A stretch of DNA of 64,000 bases, from positions 1 to 64,000 of the forward strand of contig JAJEGY010000028.1 of assembly GCA_022819585.1 (NCBI GenBank). Direction: 5' to 3'. Made by a program: the position numbers and the translations under genes. Below are positions 8,940-17,030 of this stretch, one piece after another (position 1 is the first letter of the stretch; every line of letters starts with the position of its first letter). Origin of the DNA: Dehalococcoidia bacterium (GTDB lineage: Bacteria; Chloroflexota; Dehalococcoidia; Lucifugimonadales; Lucifugimonadaceae). The notes under the pieces were generated by a model, which did not search any database, was not told the DNA's origin, and was given only the letters and a program-made list of their open reading frames with translations.

Positions 8940-9924
8940 CTTCTACGGTTTTTCCGCCCACGTAACGCTCAAGAAAAGGCTTGATCGCCCGAATAAACCC
9001 AACCGGATTATCCCCCGGAACACGATGGCTAGCGTTCGGAACGTAACCAGCTGAACTCCCCGGCACCATCTCAACCATCCGTCGCACCGTGTCAGTCGTC
9101 ACCAGCTTCGAATTCTTGCCCAACACAAACAAGGTCGGCGATACCACCTTGCGCAACGCCTGCCAATAGTCCTCCGAAGTGAAGCTAGGCCGATGGTACT
9201 CAAGCAGCCGCGGATCATGCTTCCACTCCCAACCACCACCCTCTGTCACCCGCGTCGCACGCAGCAACGATCCCCTGACCGCTTCGCGATTCCGCATAGG
9301 GCTCATCTTTGACACCTTCTCAACCAACTCCTCAAACGGACCATCCTTCGGCAACGCAGAAATGTACCGGTTTATTCCCCGACTCGCCTGCCGGTTCGTT
9401 TCAGGCGCAACATCCACAACCACAATCGCATCAACAACATCCGGATGCTCCGACGCGTAGATATACGATTGGTGTCCTCCCAAAGACAACCCGCAAAGCC
9501 CAAACCGTTCAATCCCCATCTCCTCGGACATGTGACGTATAAACCGCCGCAAATCAGACTGGTAGTGGTGAGTCGTGTAATCAGGTTCCTCCGGTCTCCC
9601 GCTATCCCCATGGCCCCTCAAATCCAGAGAAACGCACCTGAACCGAGACCGCAACGCCAAACAAGTGAAGTCCCAGGTTCGTGCTTGTTGAAGGAATCCA
9701 TGGATGAAGATGATGGCTGGCTTCGTCCCGCTCTCATCCCCCCAATCAATGAAATTCAACTCGAATCCACCATCCTGCTCGATCCGGTGAGCCGTCGGCG
9801 GACGCGCATCATCAAAACGCACTCCAGCGCGCCGTGCCGCAGCGATTGTGGTGTCGAACGATTCGATTGCGTATATCTGGTAAGGCTTAATCTTGGGCAA
9901 CCAGTGAAAATCAGGACCAATCAA
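8911..9924 (-). CDS. Alpha/beta hydrolase
   Basis: A 337-residue alpha/beta-hydrolase fold enzyme. The oxyanion strand is IIFIHGF, the DLRGHGDSG motif follows, the nucleophile is Ser147 in GLSLGG, and the catalytic histidine is His300 in NASHRVPGDNP. About 50 extra residues precede the core and carry no signal peptide. The start is TTG at 9924; no ATG lies in frame just upstream. It is the first gene of a run with two MFS permeases. Esterase, C-C hydrolase or dehalogenase activity are all possible. Confidence 0.88.
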   Translation of the reverse strand: MIGPDFHWLPKIKPYQIYAIESFDTTIAAARRAGVRFDDARPPTAHRIEQDGGFELNFIDWGDESGTKPAIIFIHGFLQQARTWDFTCLALRSRFRCVSLDLRGHGDSGRPEEPDYTTHHYQSDLRRFIRHMSEEMGIERFGLCGLSLGGHQSYIYASEHPDVVDAIVVVDVAPETNRQASRGINRYISALPKDGPFEELVEKVSKMSPMRNREAVRGSLLRATRVTEGGGWEWKHDPRLLEYHRPSFTSEDYWQALRKVVSPTLFVLGKNSKLVTTDTVRRMVEMVPGSSAGYVPNASHRVPGDNPVGFIRAIKPFLERYVGGKTVEGDKVKQAST

Positions 9925-9962
9925 TATCGTAGAATGAGTTCATCGTTGAAAGGACCTGGAGA

Positions 9963-10250
9963 ATGATCAAACCCACAGACATCAAGGCCCTTGAAGGGTT
10001 CCGTATCTGGGTGCGCTTCTCGGACGGGGTCGAAGGTGAGGTTGACCTATCGCATTTGAGGAAATTGGGGGGTGTATTTGAGAGTTGGGACGAAAGAGCC
10101 GCATTTGAGAACACCCGCATTTCAGAATCTGGCAACTATCTTTGGGTCGGGGAATTAGACCTTTGTCCTGATCCGCTTTACCAAGAGATCACTGGCATCA
10201 CGATCCCTGAAGCTGAAATCCGGTCGAGACAACAGATGACGCATGCCTGA
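9963..10250 (+). CDS. DUF2442 family protein, putative antitoxin-side partner
   Basis: A 95-residue protein with the DUF2442 pattern: a short N-terminal strand, FRIWVRFSDGVEGEVDLSHL, then W-x-E in the middle and WVGELDLCPDPLY at the end. GGAG sits 5 nt before ATG 9963. The stop overlaps the start of the DUF4160 gene by 8 nt, so the pair is translationally coupled. DUF2442-DUF4160 pairs occur widely in bacteria and have been suggested to be toxin-antitoxin modules; the role here is inference. Confidence 0.85.
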   Translation: MIKPTDIKALEGFRIWVRFSDGVEGEVDLSHLRKLGGVFESWDERAAFENTRISESGNYLWVGELDLCPDPLYQEITGITIPEAEIRSRQQMTHA

Positions 10251-10497
10251 ACTTTGCAGGTTCGACGGCATCACCGTGTTCATGCACACCAACGAACACA
10301 ACCCTCCCCATTTCCACGCAGAATATGCCGAATACGACGTTTGGGTCTCATTAGATCCGATCGAGATAGTTTATGGGCGATTCCCTCACCGAAAACGTCG
10401 GCAGTTGTTGGCGTGGGCGGAACAACGGGCACCGGAGTTACGCCAAGCTTGGGATCGCGTACGGCGCGGACAGGCCGCCGGCCGCATCGAACCTTAA
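10243..10497 (+). CDS. DUF4160 family protein, putative toxin-side partner
   Basis: An 84-residue protein with the DUF4160 signature: PELCRFDGITVFMH, then NEHNPPHFHAEY, and a basic C-terminal helix (HRKRRQLLAWAEQ). It overlaps the DUF2442 gene by 8 nt. The two form a compact two-gene unit flanked by a divergent hydrolase and an intergenic gap of 170 nt. The HFH motif is the family hallmark; the biochemical role has not been settled to my knowledge. Confidence 0.85.
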   Translation: MPELCRFDGITVFMHTNEHNPPHFHAEYAEYDVWVSLDPIEIVYGRFPHRKRRQLLAWAEQRAPELRQAWDRVRRGQAAGRIEP

Positions 10498-10667
10498 CCG
10501 AAATCCCAATTCACACGTCGTCTCGAGGACCGTATCGTTTCCTTTTGGGCGCGCGTTGACCCATCGCCCAGCAGATATGATTCTCCTCAAAGAACGTATC
10601 TAAAGAAAGACGCCGCGGCGAAAACGCGTCGCCACTAATCTTCCTACTCACCCAAACATCATTCAGC

Positions 10668-11822
10668 ATGCGCATCGGCGAACTCTTCGATATCCCCATA
10701 CGCGTCCACTGGTCGTGGCTCATCGGTTTTGTCCTCATCACCATGATCATCGCCTCAGGCGGACTCCCATTCATCAACCTCCGCTTAACCGATACTCAGG
10801 AATGGATCATCGCAGGCATCATCACAATATGCCTATTCCTATCCGTACTGGCCCACGAGCTAGCCCACTCCCTCACTGCAAAACGTCTCGGCTACTCGGT
10901 CATCTCTATCACTCTCATGATCTTTGGAGGCGTCAGCCTCATCAGAGAACTCCGATCCCGTGCCTCCCACGACTTCCTCATCGCCGCCGCTGGACCCGCA
11001 TCATCTCTCGCCATCGGCATTATTGCATCGTTCCTCTACTTCGTCTACCGAGACCCCTTCGCTACTGGCGGAGCAGCGATGTTGCAAGGAATCCTCTTCT
11101 ACATAGGACTCCAAAACATCGCCCTCGCCATCTTCAACATGCTCCCGGGACTCCCTCTCGACGGTGGCCGCGTCCTCCAGTCTGTAGTCTGGGGCCTTAC
11201 ACGAAACCGAAACTTCGCCACTCGCGTCGCCGGAAGAGCAGGACAGATCCTAGCCATCGCTCTCATTCTCGCTGGCGTCTACATGATGATCACCAGCCAA
11301 AACCTCTCCAACGGTCTATGGCTAATCGTCATCGCCATGTTCATCCTTCCAGCCTCCTCCGCCGAAACCCGCCACGCCAGCCGCGACCGTCAACGAGAGC
11401 AGACCGTTGGCATCCCCGTCCGGTCTGTCATGTCCGCGGTCCCCACAGCCCTAAACGCCTCCACCCCGCTAGACGCCGCAGTCCGAAACGTGTTATCCAT
11501 CCGCCCCGACATCTCGATCCCCGTCATCACCAACGGGCGCGTCACCGGAATGATCTCCATGCGAGACGTCGCAACTCTCGGACTAACCCAAAACCAAGGC
11601 TCCGGCCTGACAGTGGCGGACGTCGCCCACAACGTCTCGACCTTCGCCATCGAGCCTGACGCCGACCTCTCCGTAGCTCGCCAACTCCTATCCCGACGAG
11701 GCATCGACCTCCTCCTCGTCTATGAAAACGGCTACCTCATGGGCACTGTGTCCCAATCAAACCTCACAGATGGCCATCAGCAGACGTCCGACTCTACTGC
11801 CACAGGTCCTGACCAAGCATAA
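10668..11822 (+). CDS. Site-2 protease (M50 family) with two CBS domains
   Basis: A 384-residue intramembrane zinc metalloprotease. The zinc motif is HELAH (His63, Glu64, His67), and the third ligand is Asp165 in PGLPLDGGR. Six or so membrane segments cover residues 15-235. Two CBS domains follow (about 250-365: VRSVMSAVPTAL, VADVAHNVSTF), which in related proteins bind adenosyl ligands and gate activity. Such proteases release membrane-bound transcription regulators or trim signal peptides. No anti-sigma or sigma factor gene is adjacent, so the substrate is unknown. Confidence 0.92.
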   Translation: MRIGELFDIPIRVHWSWLIGFVLITMIIASGGLPFINLRLTDTQEWIIAGIITICLFLSVLAHELAHSLTAKRLGYSVISITLMIFGGVSLIRELRSRASHDFLIAAAGPASSLAIGIIASFLYFVYRDPFATGGAAMLQGILFYIGLQNIALAIFNMLPGLPLDGGRVLQSVVWGLTRNRNFATRVAGRAGQILAIALILAGVYMMITSQNLSNGLWLIVIAMFILPASSAETRHASRDRQREQTVGIPVRSVMSAVPTALNASTPLDAAVRNVLSIRPDISIPVITNGRVTGMISMRDVATLGLTQNQGSGLTVADVAHNVSTFAIEPDADLSVARQLLSRRGIDLLLVYENGYLMGTVSQSNLTDGHQQTSDSTATGPDQA

Positions 11823-11833
11823 ACTCGCCGGGC

Positions 11834-12208
11834 CTATGGAAAGATCGCCGCCCGCCGATGCGTCCCGATCCCGATCAACCTCCCGCTATCCAAATCGTGC
11901 GCCTCCACGTGAAACCGGAAACGTGTCCCATTCACCTCTAACAACTCCGCAGTAGTCCGCATCCTCGCACCCGGAGACGCCGGAGCCACATGCTTCACAT
12001 CCACGTGAAACCCTACTGTGAAACCACTGTTGGGCAACCGATGATCCAACCCGAGCATCGCCGTCGTCTCCAACTCATTGATCATCGAAGGACTCGATAG
12101 CGTCGCCCGCGCCGGATCTCCACCCGGCGAATAGAGCATCGAATCCTCAACCACCCACTCCCGCTCATGCGTCAACCCGGGCTGAACTGTCTCGGATAAA
12201 TCAACCAT
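11834..12208 (-). CDS. FlK-like hotdog thioesterase
   Basis: A 124-residue single-hotdog protein resembling fluoroacetyl-CoA thioesterase FlK. Ser39, Glu47 and His73 align with the Thr/Glu/His set of FlK as I recall it, followed by the shared APASPGARM turn and a THRRAAI end. It would hydrolyse a small acyl-CoA. It lies 14 nt from the haloacid dehalogenase gene on the same strand, which is a suggestive pairing since both chemistries deal with 2-halo acids. Other FlK-like proteins act on ordinary short acyl-CoAs, so the fluoro specificity is unproven. Confidence 0.75.
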   Translation of the reverse strand: MVDLSETVQPGLTHEREWVVEDSMLYSPGGDPARATLSSPSMINELETTAMLGLDHRLPNSGFTVGFHVDVKHVAPASPGARMRTTAELLEVNGTRFRFHVEAHDLDSGRLIGIGTHRRAAIFP

Positions 12209-12222
12209 GCCTCAGAAACCCC

Positions 12223-12936
12223 TCAACTTCCTACGAGACGATCCGCCATCTCACCAAAATCCGCCACCGTCAAATCCGGCTCATATCGAGCATCAGTATC
12301 CTCATACGGCAACCTATACCGATTCACATAGATCCCCCTCAACCCGCAAGTCCGCGCACCCATCACATCAAACGAATTTGAAGACACCATAATCAACTCC
12401 CCCGGCTCCTTGTCCAACAATCTGGCCGCGCTCCGATAAACCCCCGGATGCGGCTTGAACGCCCCCGCAACTTCAACCGAGATCACGGCGTCAAAATCAA
12501 ACCCGATCCGATTCTCAACCAGATGATCCAAGAACCAAGGATTGCCGTTCGACAGCGCCACCAGCTCAAACTTGGGCGCTAATCGATCCAACCCCGGCAG
12601 ACAATCCTCAAACGGACTCAACACCTGCCAACCGGCCATAAACGCATCGACCTCCTCAGTCGTCGGATCCAATCCATTCAATCTTGCAACATACACAAAA
12701 GCCTTCTGAGCAGTCTCCAGATACCCCGAATGCCCCAACTCAACCAGCGAGTCCTGATACTGCTCGATTCGCTGTCGATGCCGCAACTCCGCCCAAAATG
12801 CCGAAGCATCCACACGATCCTCCTCACCACGTCCTTTGATGAACTCCGCAATAAACGGCGTCAAACTTCCACCCAAATCCAACACCGTCCCAAACAAATC
12901 AAACGTCAAGGCCTTGCATCTCGACAAATCGGTCAT
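12223..12936 (-). CDS. L-2-haloacid dehalogenase (HAD superfamily, type II)
   Basis: A 237-residue HAD hydrolase. The nucleophile Asp13 lies in FDLFGTVLD, with Thr17. The second motif is LSNGNP, the lysine is in FKPHPGVYR, and the closing block is SSNSFDVMGA...VNR. This combination, in particular SSNxFD and the final VNR, is that of L-2-haloacid dehalogenases, which replace the halogen of 2-halo acids by OH with inversion. The start is ATG 12936. It sits upstream of the FlK-like gene and downstream of a HsdR-N-like ORF on the same strand. Confidence 0.85.
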   Translation of the reverse strand: MTDLSRCKALTFDLFGTVLDLGGSLTPFIAEFIKGRGEEDRVDASAFWAELRHRQRIEQYQDSLVELGHSGYLETAQKAFVYVARLNGLDPTTEEVDAFMAGWQVLSPFEDCLPGLDRLAPKFELVALSNGNPWFLDHLVENRIGFDFDAVISVEVAGAFKPHPGVYRSAARLLDKEPGELIMVSSNSFDVMGARTCGLRGIYVNRYRLPYEDTDARYEPDLTVADFGEMADRLVGS

Positions 12937-12952
12937 CGTCTCGATCTCCTCG

Positions 12953-13354
12953 CTAACTTACTGCATTCTCAAACGCCGGCGTCCGACAAACCAGCATACT
13001 CATCGCTGAAACATCACTCTCGTCACGACTAAACAGATCACACTCCGCAGCAGGCTCTCCCGGCGTCACACCCCGAACGATCGGATACAGATGCCAATAA
13101 CGACCATCAGTGATCGCAAACACCGCAACCCCTGTTTCGATGCATCTCTGCAAGTGAAACTCAATCCCACTCACAATATCCGCACCCAACGCCCGCGTCT
13201 CAACTACCGCCAACGTCCGATCCGGGACCGCGTCCGATCGCAGGGCATGAACCATCCGAGCATCAGCATCATCCATCGTCGACGGAATGAACCAAAACTC
13301 CGGATGACTGACCCTCCATCCAAGCAAGTTCAACACCGGCAACACCAACACCAC
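12953..13354 (-). CDS. HsdR N-terminal-like (PD-(D/E)XK-type) protein, uncertain
   Basis: A 133-residue protein whose layout (VLPVLNLLGW, then MDDADARMVHAL, VVETRALG, AVFAITDGRYWHLY) recalls the N-terminal nuclease-like domain found in type I restriction subunits and standalone homologs. The usual E-x-K is E-T-R here, so catalysis is doubtful. GTG 13354 is the first standard start. The frame stays open upstream for another 34 codons, back to the TAG that ends the NIPSNAP gene, without a standard start codon. It may be an inactive fragment or a regulatory protein. Function not recognised with confidence. Confidence 0.5.
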   Translation of the reverse strand: MVLVLPVLNLLGWRVSHPEFWFIPSTMDDADARMVHALRSDAVPDRTLAVVETRALGADIVSGIEFHLQRCIETGVAVFAITDGRYWHLYPIVRGVTPGEPAAECDLFSRDESDVSAMSMLVCRTPAFENAVS

Positions 13355-13456
13355 GAACGTCCTTGAGACGCTTCTATGCGCACCCAGCAGCTCAAACTGC
13401 TCGGTACGCGCCGACGCGGTTTCGGCGAGGATTCTGCTTTCGAGTGTCGGCGAGAG

Positions 13457-13756
13457 CTAGTCCACCGACTTAATCACCTTGATGTCACGGTGTGCAAGGT
13501 GACCGCGCACGAGCGGCATGTTTTCTTCCCACCAATCTGAGCCGTAAAACGCCGCCTCCTTCGCTTCCAACTCTTCCATCGTGTCGCCGTACGACCGGAT
13601 CCAGATGAACTGCGATTCCTCTTCGTTGACCCAGACTGTCTCCGCCTTCATCCCAAATCCGTCCATCACGTCAATCAACGTCTCGTCGAACAGCTTCAAC
13701 CAGGAATCCATCATCCCCTTGTTGATCGTGTATGTCCGCAGATGTGCAACCGTCAT
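13457..13756 (-). CDS. NIPSNAP family protein
   Basis: A 99-residue dimeric alpha+beta-barrel type protein. It has the NIPSNAP opening (LRTYTINKGMMDSWLKLF), a central FIWIRSYGD strand and a W-W-x-E-N-M-P end. These small cofactor-free proteins often accompany catabolic genes, but their activity is mostly undefined. Start ATG 13756. It is on the same strand as the amidohydrolase and mutarotase genes, separated from them by a stem-loop at 13832-13863. Confidence 0.8.
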   Translation of the reverse strand: MTVAHLRTYTINKGMMDSWLKLFDETLIDVMDGFGMKAETVWVNEEESQFIWIRSYGDTMEELEAKEAAFYGSDWWEENMPLVRGHLAHRDIKVIKSVD

Positions 13757-13831
13757 CGGTCTCTTTCTCCTTGTCTATTGGCGCAACAAACCATGTTGCC
13801 CTAAACATTATCTATAAGCGAACCATTTCCT

Positions 13832-13863
13832 CCCCCTTGATGCCAAGGAGTAATACAAGGGGG
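13832..13863. terminator. Stem-loop between amidohydrolase and NIPSNAP genes
   Basis: An 8-bp perfect stem CCCCCTTG / CAAGGGGG with a 16-nt loop, directly after the stop of the minus-strand amidohydrolase gene. On the + strand it is followed by TTTT; on the minus strand, where transcription comes from, the tail is purine-rich. It could be a weak terminator or an mRNA 3'-end protector. Confidence 0.4.
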
Positions 13864-13865
13864 TT

Positions 13866-14771
13866 TTAGATCCTGTAATACTTCTCAGCGTTCGTCCTGA
13901 ACAACATCTCTCGATCCTCGACCGAAAAATCCGCCGTGACCTCGTCATACGCTTCCCAGATCGCACGATACGAGCTGAAGAGCATATCCACTGGATAGTT
14001 CGAAGCAAACATGCACTTGTCCACCCCGAAAATCTCTATCGTGTCCAACACGAACTGCCGAATTCGATCGCCACTGAACTCACCCGAAAACATCCCCAAC
14101 GCCGATATCTTCACTGACACATTCTGGGTATCCGCCAGCGCTCTCATCCCATCACGCCAAACCTCGACTCCCGCATCATCCCAGTCCCGAGGCATCCCCG
14201 TATGATCCAACACAATCGGCACCTCCGGCACCCGATTCGCCAAATCCGCAGCATCCTTCAACTGCCAAGGCCAGACCTGCAAATCGAACGATCCCCCATG
14301 ATCCGCCAACGAACGATATCCCCGTAACCAATCACTATCCGTCATCAGATCATTACGATCCGTGAACTGCCACTTCGGGTCCTCAGCCCAATTCAGCATG
14401 TGCCGAATACCCCGCCAGTTCGAGTGCTCCGCATGACGTGCAACCAAATCCGGCGCGCCACGCTCCGACAAATCCGCAAACCCGATGATCGCATGAGGCA
14501 TCCCTCGCGACCCCTCTGAATCCGCCACCGACTGCAACCAAGCAGTCTCTCCAACTGGATCCGCCTCATGGTCCCACTCAGCCTGAACATGCACCGACTT
14601 CACCAACGGCAAACCCGCCGCATCCTCATGCAGATGCGAAATCAGATACGTCCTACGGAATATCGAGTAGTCACCCACAAAGTGATCGATCCCCTCCGTC
14701 AACCACGGATACGGATTGTTCTCCAAATCCCAAAGGTGGTGATGTGTATCAATAAACGGCGGCAAAGCCAT
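13866..14771 (-). CDS. Amidohydrolase / sugar-lactonase family (COG3618-like)
   Basis: A 301-residue TIM-barrel metal-dependent hydrolase. The metal motif is IDTHHHLWD at residues 7-15, followed by VHVQAEWD, WRGIRHML, VLDHTGMP and a C-terminal FASNYPVD. This is the family of 2-pyrone-4,6-dicarboxylate lactonase and L-fucono/L-rhamnono-lactonases. With a rhamnose mutarotase gene 29 nt upstream on the same strand, a deoxy-sugar lactonase is the favoured reading. No sugar dehydrogenase is in the window. Confidence 0.88.
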   Translation of the reverse strand: MALPPFIDTHHHLWDLENNPYPWLTEGIDHFVGDYSIFRRTYLISHLHEDAAGLPLVKSVHVQAEWDHEADPVGETAWLQSVADSEGSRGMPHAIIGFADLSERGAPDLVARHAEHSNWRGIRHMLNWAEDPKWQFTDRNDLMTDSDWLRGYRSLADHGGSFDLQVWPWQLKDAADLANRVPEVPIVLDHTGMPRDWDDAGVEVWRDGMRALADTQNVSVKISALGMFSGEFSGDRIRQFVLDTIEIFGVDKCMFASNYPVDMLFSSYRAIWEAYDEVTADFSVEDREMLFRTNAEKYYRI

Positions 14772-14800
14772 CTCAGCCTCCTTTTGTTCTTACTCGACGT

Positions 14801-15124
14801 TCAGTCCGTGTAAAAGACCTGCGTCAACTCAATCATCATCTGATCCGGACGCGCCCCCTCCGGTATCTCGAAATACGGCGCCATGAACTCCTGCCACCGA
14901 TCATTCACCTCCTCTCCTGCCATCCCCTCCAACGCCCCCTCGAACGAATCTTCCACCTCCACATACCCGAACAAAGTCCCATCATCCTTCGCGAAGATGC
15001 TGTAGTTACGCCAACCATGCTTCCGCAATGCCTCCAACATGTCCGGCCACACATTCGCGTGGTGATGCGTATATTCCTCCATCGCCTCAGGCTTGATCTT
15101 CATCAAGAACCCAACTCGCTTCAT
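14801..15124 (-). CDS. rhaM: L-rhamnose mutarotase family protein
   Basis: A 107-residue RhaM-type protein that interconverts sugar anomers. The family marks are the start MKRVGFLMKIKPEAMEEY, the active-site HHHANVWPDML segment, GWRNYSIF and LFGYVEVED. ATG 15124. It is the first gene of a two-gene unit with the amidohydrolase. The symbol reflects the family; L-fucose or another deoxy sugar is equally possible as substrate. Confidence 0.85.
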   Translation of the reverse strand: MKRVGFLMKIKPEAMEEYTHHHANVWPDMLEALRKHGWRNYSIFAKDDGTLFGYVEVEDSFEGALEGMAGEEVNDRWQEFMAPYFEIPEGARPDQMMIELTQVFYTD

Positions 15125-15292
15125 GATCCAATCTCCTCAGTTCAATCTCACTGTACACAGCGGAAGGCAACATATCCCTTCGCCAATGATGACTATATCG
15201 AAACAATCGCAACTAGTCCCATGACTCGATCTGTTCGACGCCCGATAAAATGCTAAACCCAGTGGAGTCAGTCCGTTCGGAATAGTTCGAAG

Positions 15293-16978
15293 ATGAAAAT
15301 CAGCGGCGGAGAAGCCCTAGTCAAATCCCTCGTCAACGAGGGCGTGGAAGTGGTGTTTGGCATCTCTGGCATCCAGATCTACGGCATCATCGCCGCGCTG
15401 CGCGACGAGCCAAGCATACGAATGGTCACGACGCGCCATGAACAGGCCGCCGCCTACATGGCCGACGGCTATGCCAGAGCATCCGGCAACCCAGGCGTCG
15501 CAATAGTCGTCCCCGGCGTCGGCCTCTACAACGCCGCATCCGGCATCGCAAACGCTTTCGCCCGTAACTCTCCCGTCCTGCTCATCGCGGGGCAGATCCC
15601 ACGCGCATTGATCGATAAAGACATCGGAAGCATCCACGAAGTCTTCGATCAATCCAGCGTGCTGAAACCGGTAACCAAGTGGCGCACGAGAGTCACGAGA
15701 CCCAGAGACGTCCCTGACGCCGTATTTGAAGCTTTCAGGCAGATGCGGACAGGCCGACCTCGCCCCGTCCTGATTGAAATACCGCCCGACACCGGAGTCG
15801 AACGCGAAGAAGTCGTCCTGCGCCAATCAGCTCGCATCTCTCGCATCGTGCCAAGTCCAGAGCAGCTGCGCGAAGCGGCTCAAATCATCACCAACTCCCG
15901 CCTTCCTCTGATCTACGCCGGCGGAGGTGTCGCGATTGCCGATGCGGAAAAAGCTCTGGTCAACTTGGCCGAAGCCACAAACATCCCCGTTGTAACCTCC
16001 AACAGCGGCAAGGGAACCATACCGGACAATCACCCGCTCTCATACGGATCATGTTTCAGTCCAATGGCTGAGCAACCTTCAATGAACCAACTCTTCGAGG
16101 TCATGCAGTCCGCTGACGTAGTCATCGGCATCGGCGCACGTTTCTCTCTAGGCAACCCGGCTGGCGAAGCATCGACTCTCATAAACATCAATATCGACGA
16201 CCGCGACCTCACCCGCATTCAGTCCAACACGGTGCCACTGCACGGCGACGCGAAGGCCACCATCGACGCTCTGATCCCATACCTGGTCGAAGCCGGAGCC
16301 GGAAACCGTCCTTCTCCCGCAGCAGCCGTCACCGCCGCTCGAAACCTCATCTCTCACTACGACCAGAGGCTCGATGATCCGCCATATGAAATCCTCGAGA
16401 ACATCCAAGCTGCAATCCCCGAAAACGCCTTCATCTCATGGGACGTCACACAATTCGGTTGGTTCGCCAGAACCCACTACAAAGTTAATCAACCCAAGAC
16501 CTACATCGACTCAGGATACGCCTTCAACCTCGGCTTCTCCTTCCCAACAGCGCTGGGAGTCAAGATTGCACAACCCGACCGGCCAGTCATCTGCATGACT
16601 GGCGACGGCGGGTTCATGTTCAACGCCTCCGAGCTTGCCACCGCAGTCAGATACGGCATCAATGTCGTTACCGTCATTTTCAACAACGACTCCTATGGAA
16701 ATGTTGAACGAGACTTGGTCGAGGTCTTCGACGGCACCTATGAAACTGACCTGCACAACCCCGACTTCGTAGACTTCGCCGAATCCTTCAACGCAATCGG
16801 ACTTCGCGCCTCTCACGCCAATGATCTCGCCACGCTGATCCCTAAAGCACTGGAACTAAACGCCCCTGTCTTGATAGATGTCCCCGTCCACGACCTGAGG
16901 ATGCCACGCGCCCCTCAGTTCTCATTCACAACCAAACTGCCATGGGCAACGCCTCAGGACGACCTCCTGCCGACCTGA
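15293..16978 (+). CDS. Thiamine diphosphate-dependent enzyme, acetolactate synthase-like
   Basis: A 561-residue ThDP enzyme with the three-domain layout of acetolactate synthase, benzoylformate decarboxylase and relatives. Glu50 in TTRHEQAAAYMADGYAR is the cofactor-activating glutamate. The ThDP/Mg site is GDGGFMFNASEL ending in FNND. No small regulatory (ACT) subunit gene follows and no other branched-chain genes are near, so a catabolic carboligase or decarboxylase is more likely than IlvB. It is flanked by a divergent rhaM and a convergent methyltransferase, so it is probably a single-gene transcript. Confidence 0.85.
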   Translation: MKISGGEALVKSLVNEGVEVVFGISGIQIYGIIAALRDEPSIRMVTTRHEQAAAYMADGYARASGNPGVAIVVPGVGLYNAASGIANAFARNSPVLLIAGQIPRALIDKDIGSIHEVFDQSSVLKPVTKWRTRVTRPRDVPDAVFEAFRQMRTGRPRPVLIEIPPDTGVEREEVVLRQSARISRIVPSPEQLREAAQIITNSRLPLIYAGGGVAIADAEKALVNLAEATNIPVVTSNSGKGTIPDNHPLSYGSCFSPMAEQPSMNQLFEVMQSADVVIGIGARFSLGNPAGEASTLININIDDRDLTRIQSNTVPLHGDAKATIDALIPYLVEAGAGNRPSPAAAVTAARNLISHYDQRLDDPPYEILENIQAAIPENAFISWDVTQFGWFARTHYKVNQPKTYIDSGYAFNLGFSFPTALGVKIAQPDRPVICMTGDGGFMFNASELATAVRYGINVVTVIFNNDSYGNVERDLVEVFDGTYETDLHNPDFVDFAESFNAIGLRASHANDLATLIPKALELNAPVLIDVPVHDLRMPRAPQFSFTTKLPWATPQDDLLPT

Positions 16979-17030
16979 CCTCACGGCTGTATGAACCGAC
17001 GTCCAAATTTCGGTGAAGTCGAATCCAAAG

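Noticed and set aside
10715-11659. A 314-codon frame inside the site-2 protease gene
   Set aside because: Arg/His/Pro-rich shadow; the protease frame has zinc motif and CBS domains.
13355-13459. Stop-codon readthrough fusing NIPSNAP with the HsdR-N-like ORF
   Set aside because: NIPSNAP ends at its normal length and no recoding element is seen; unrelated folds.
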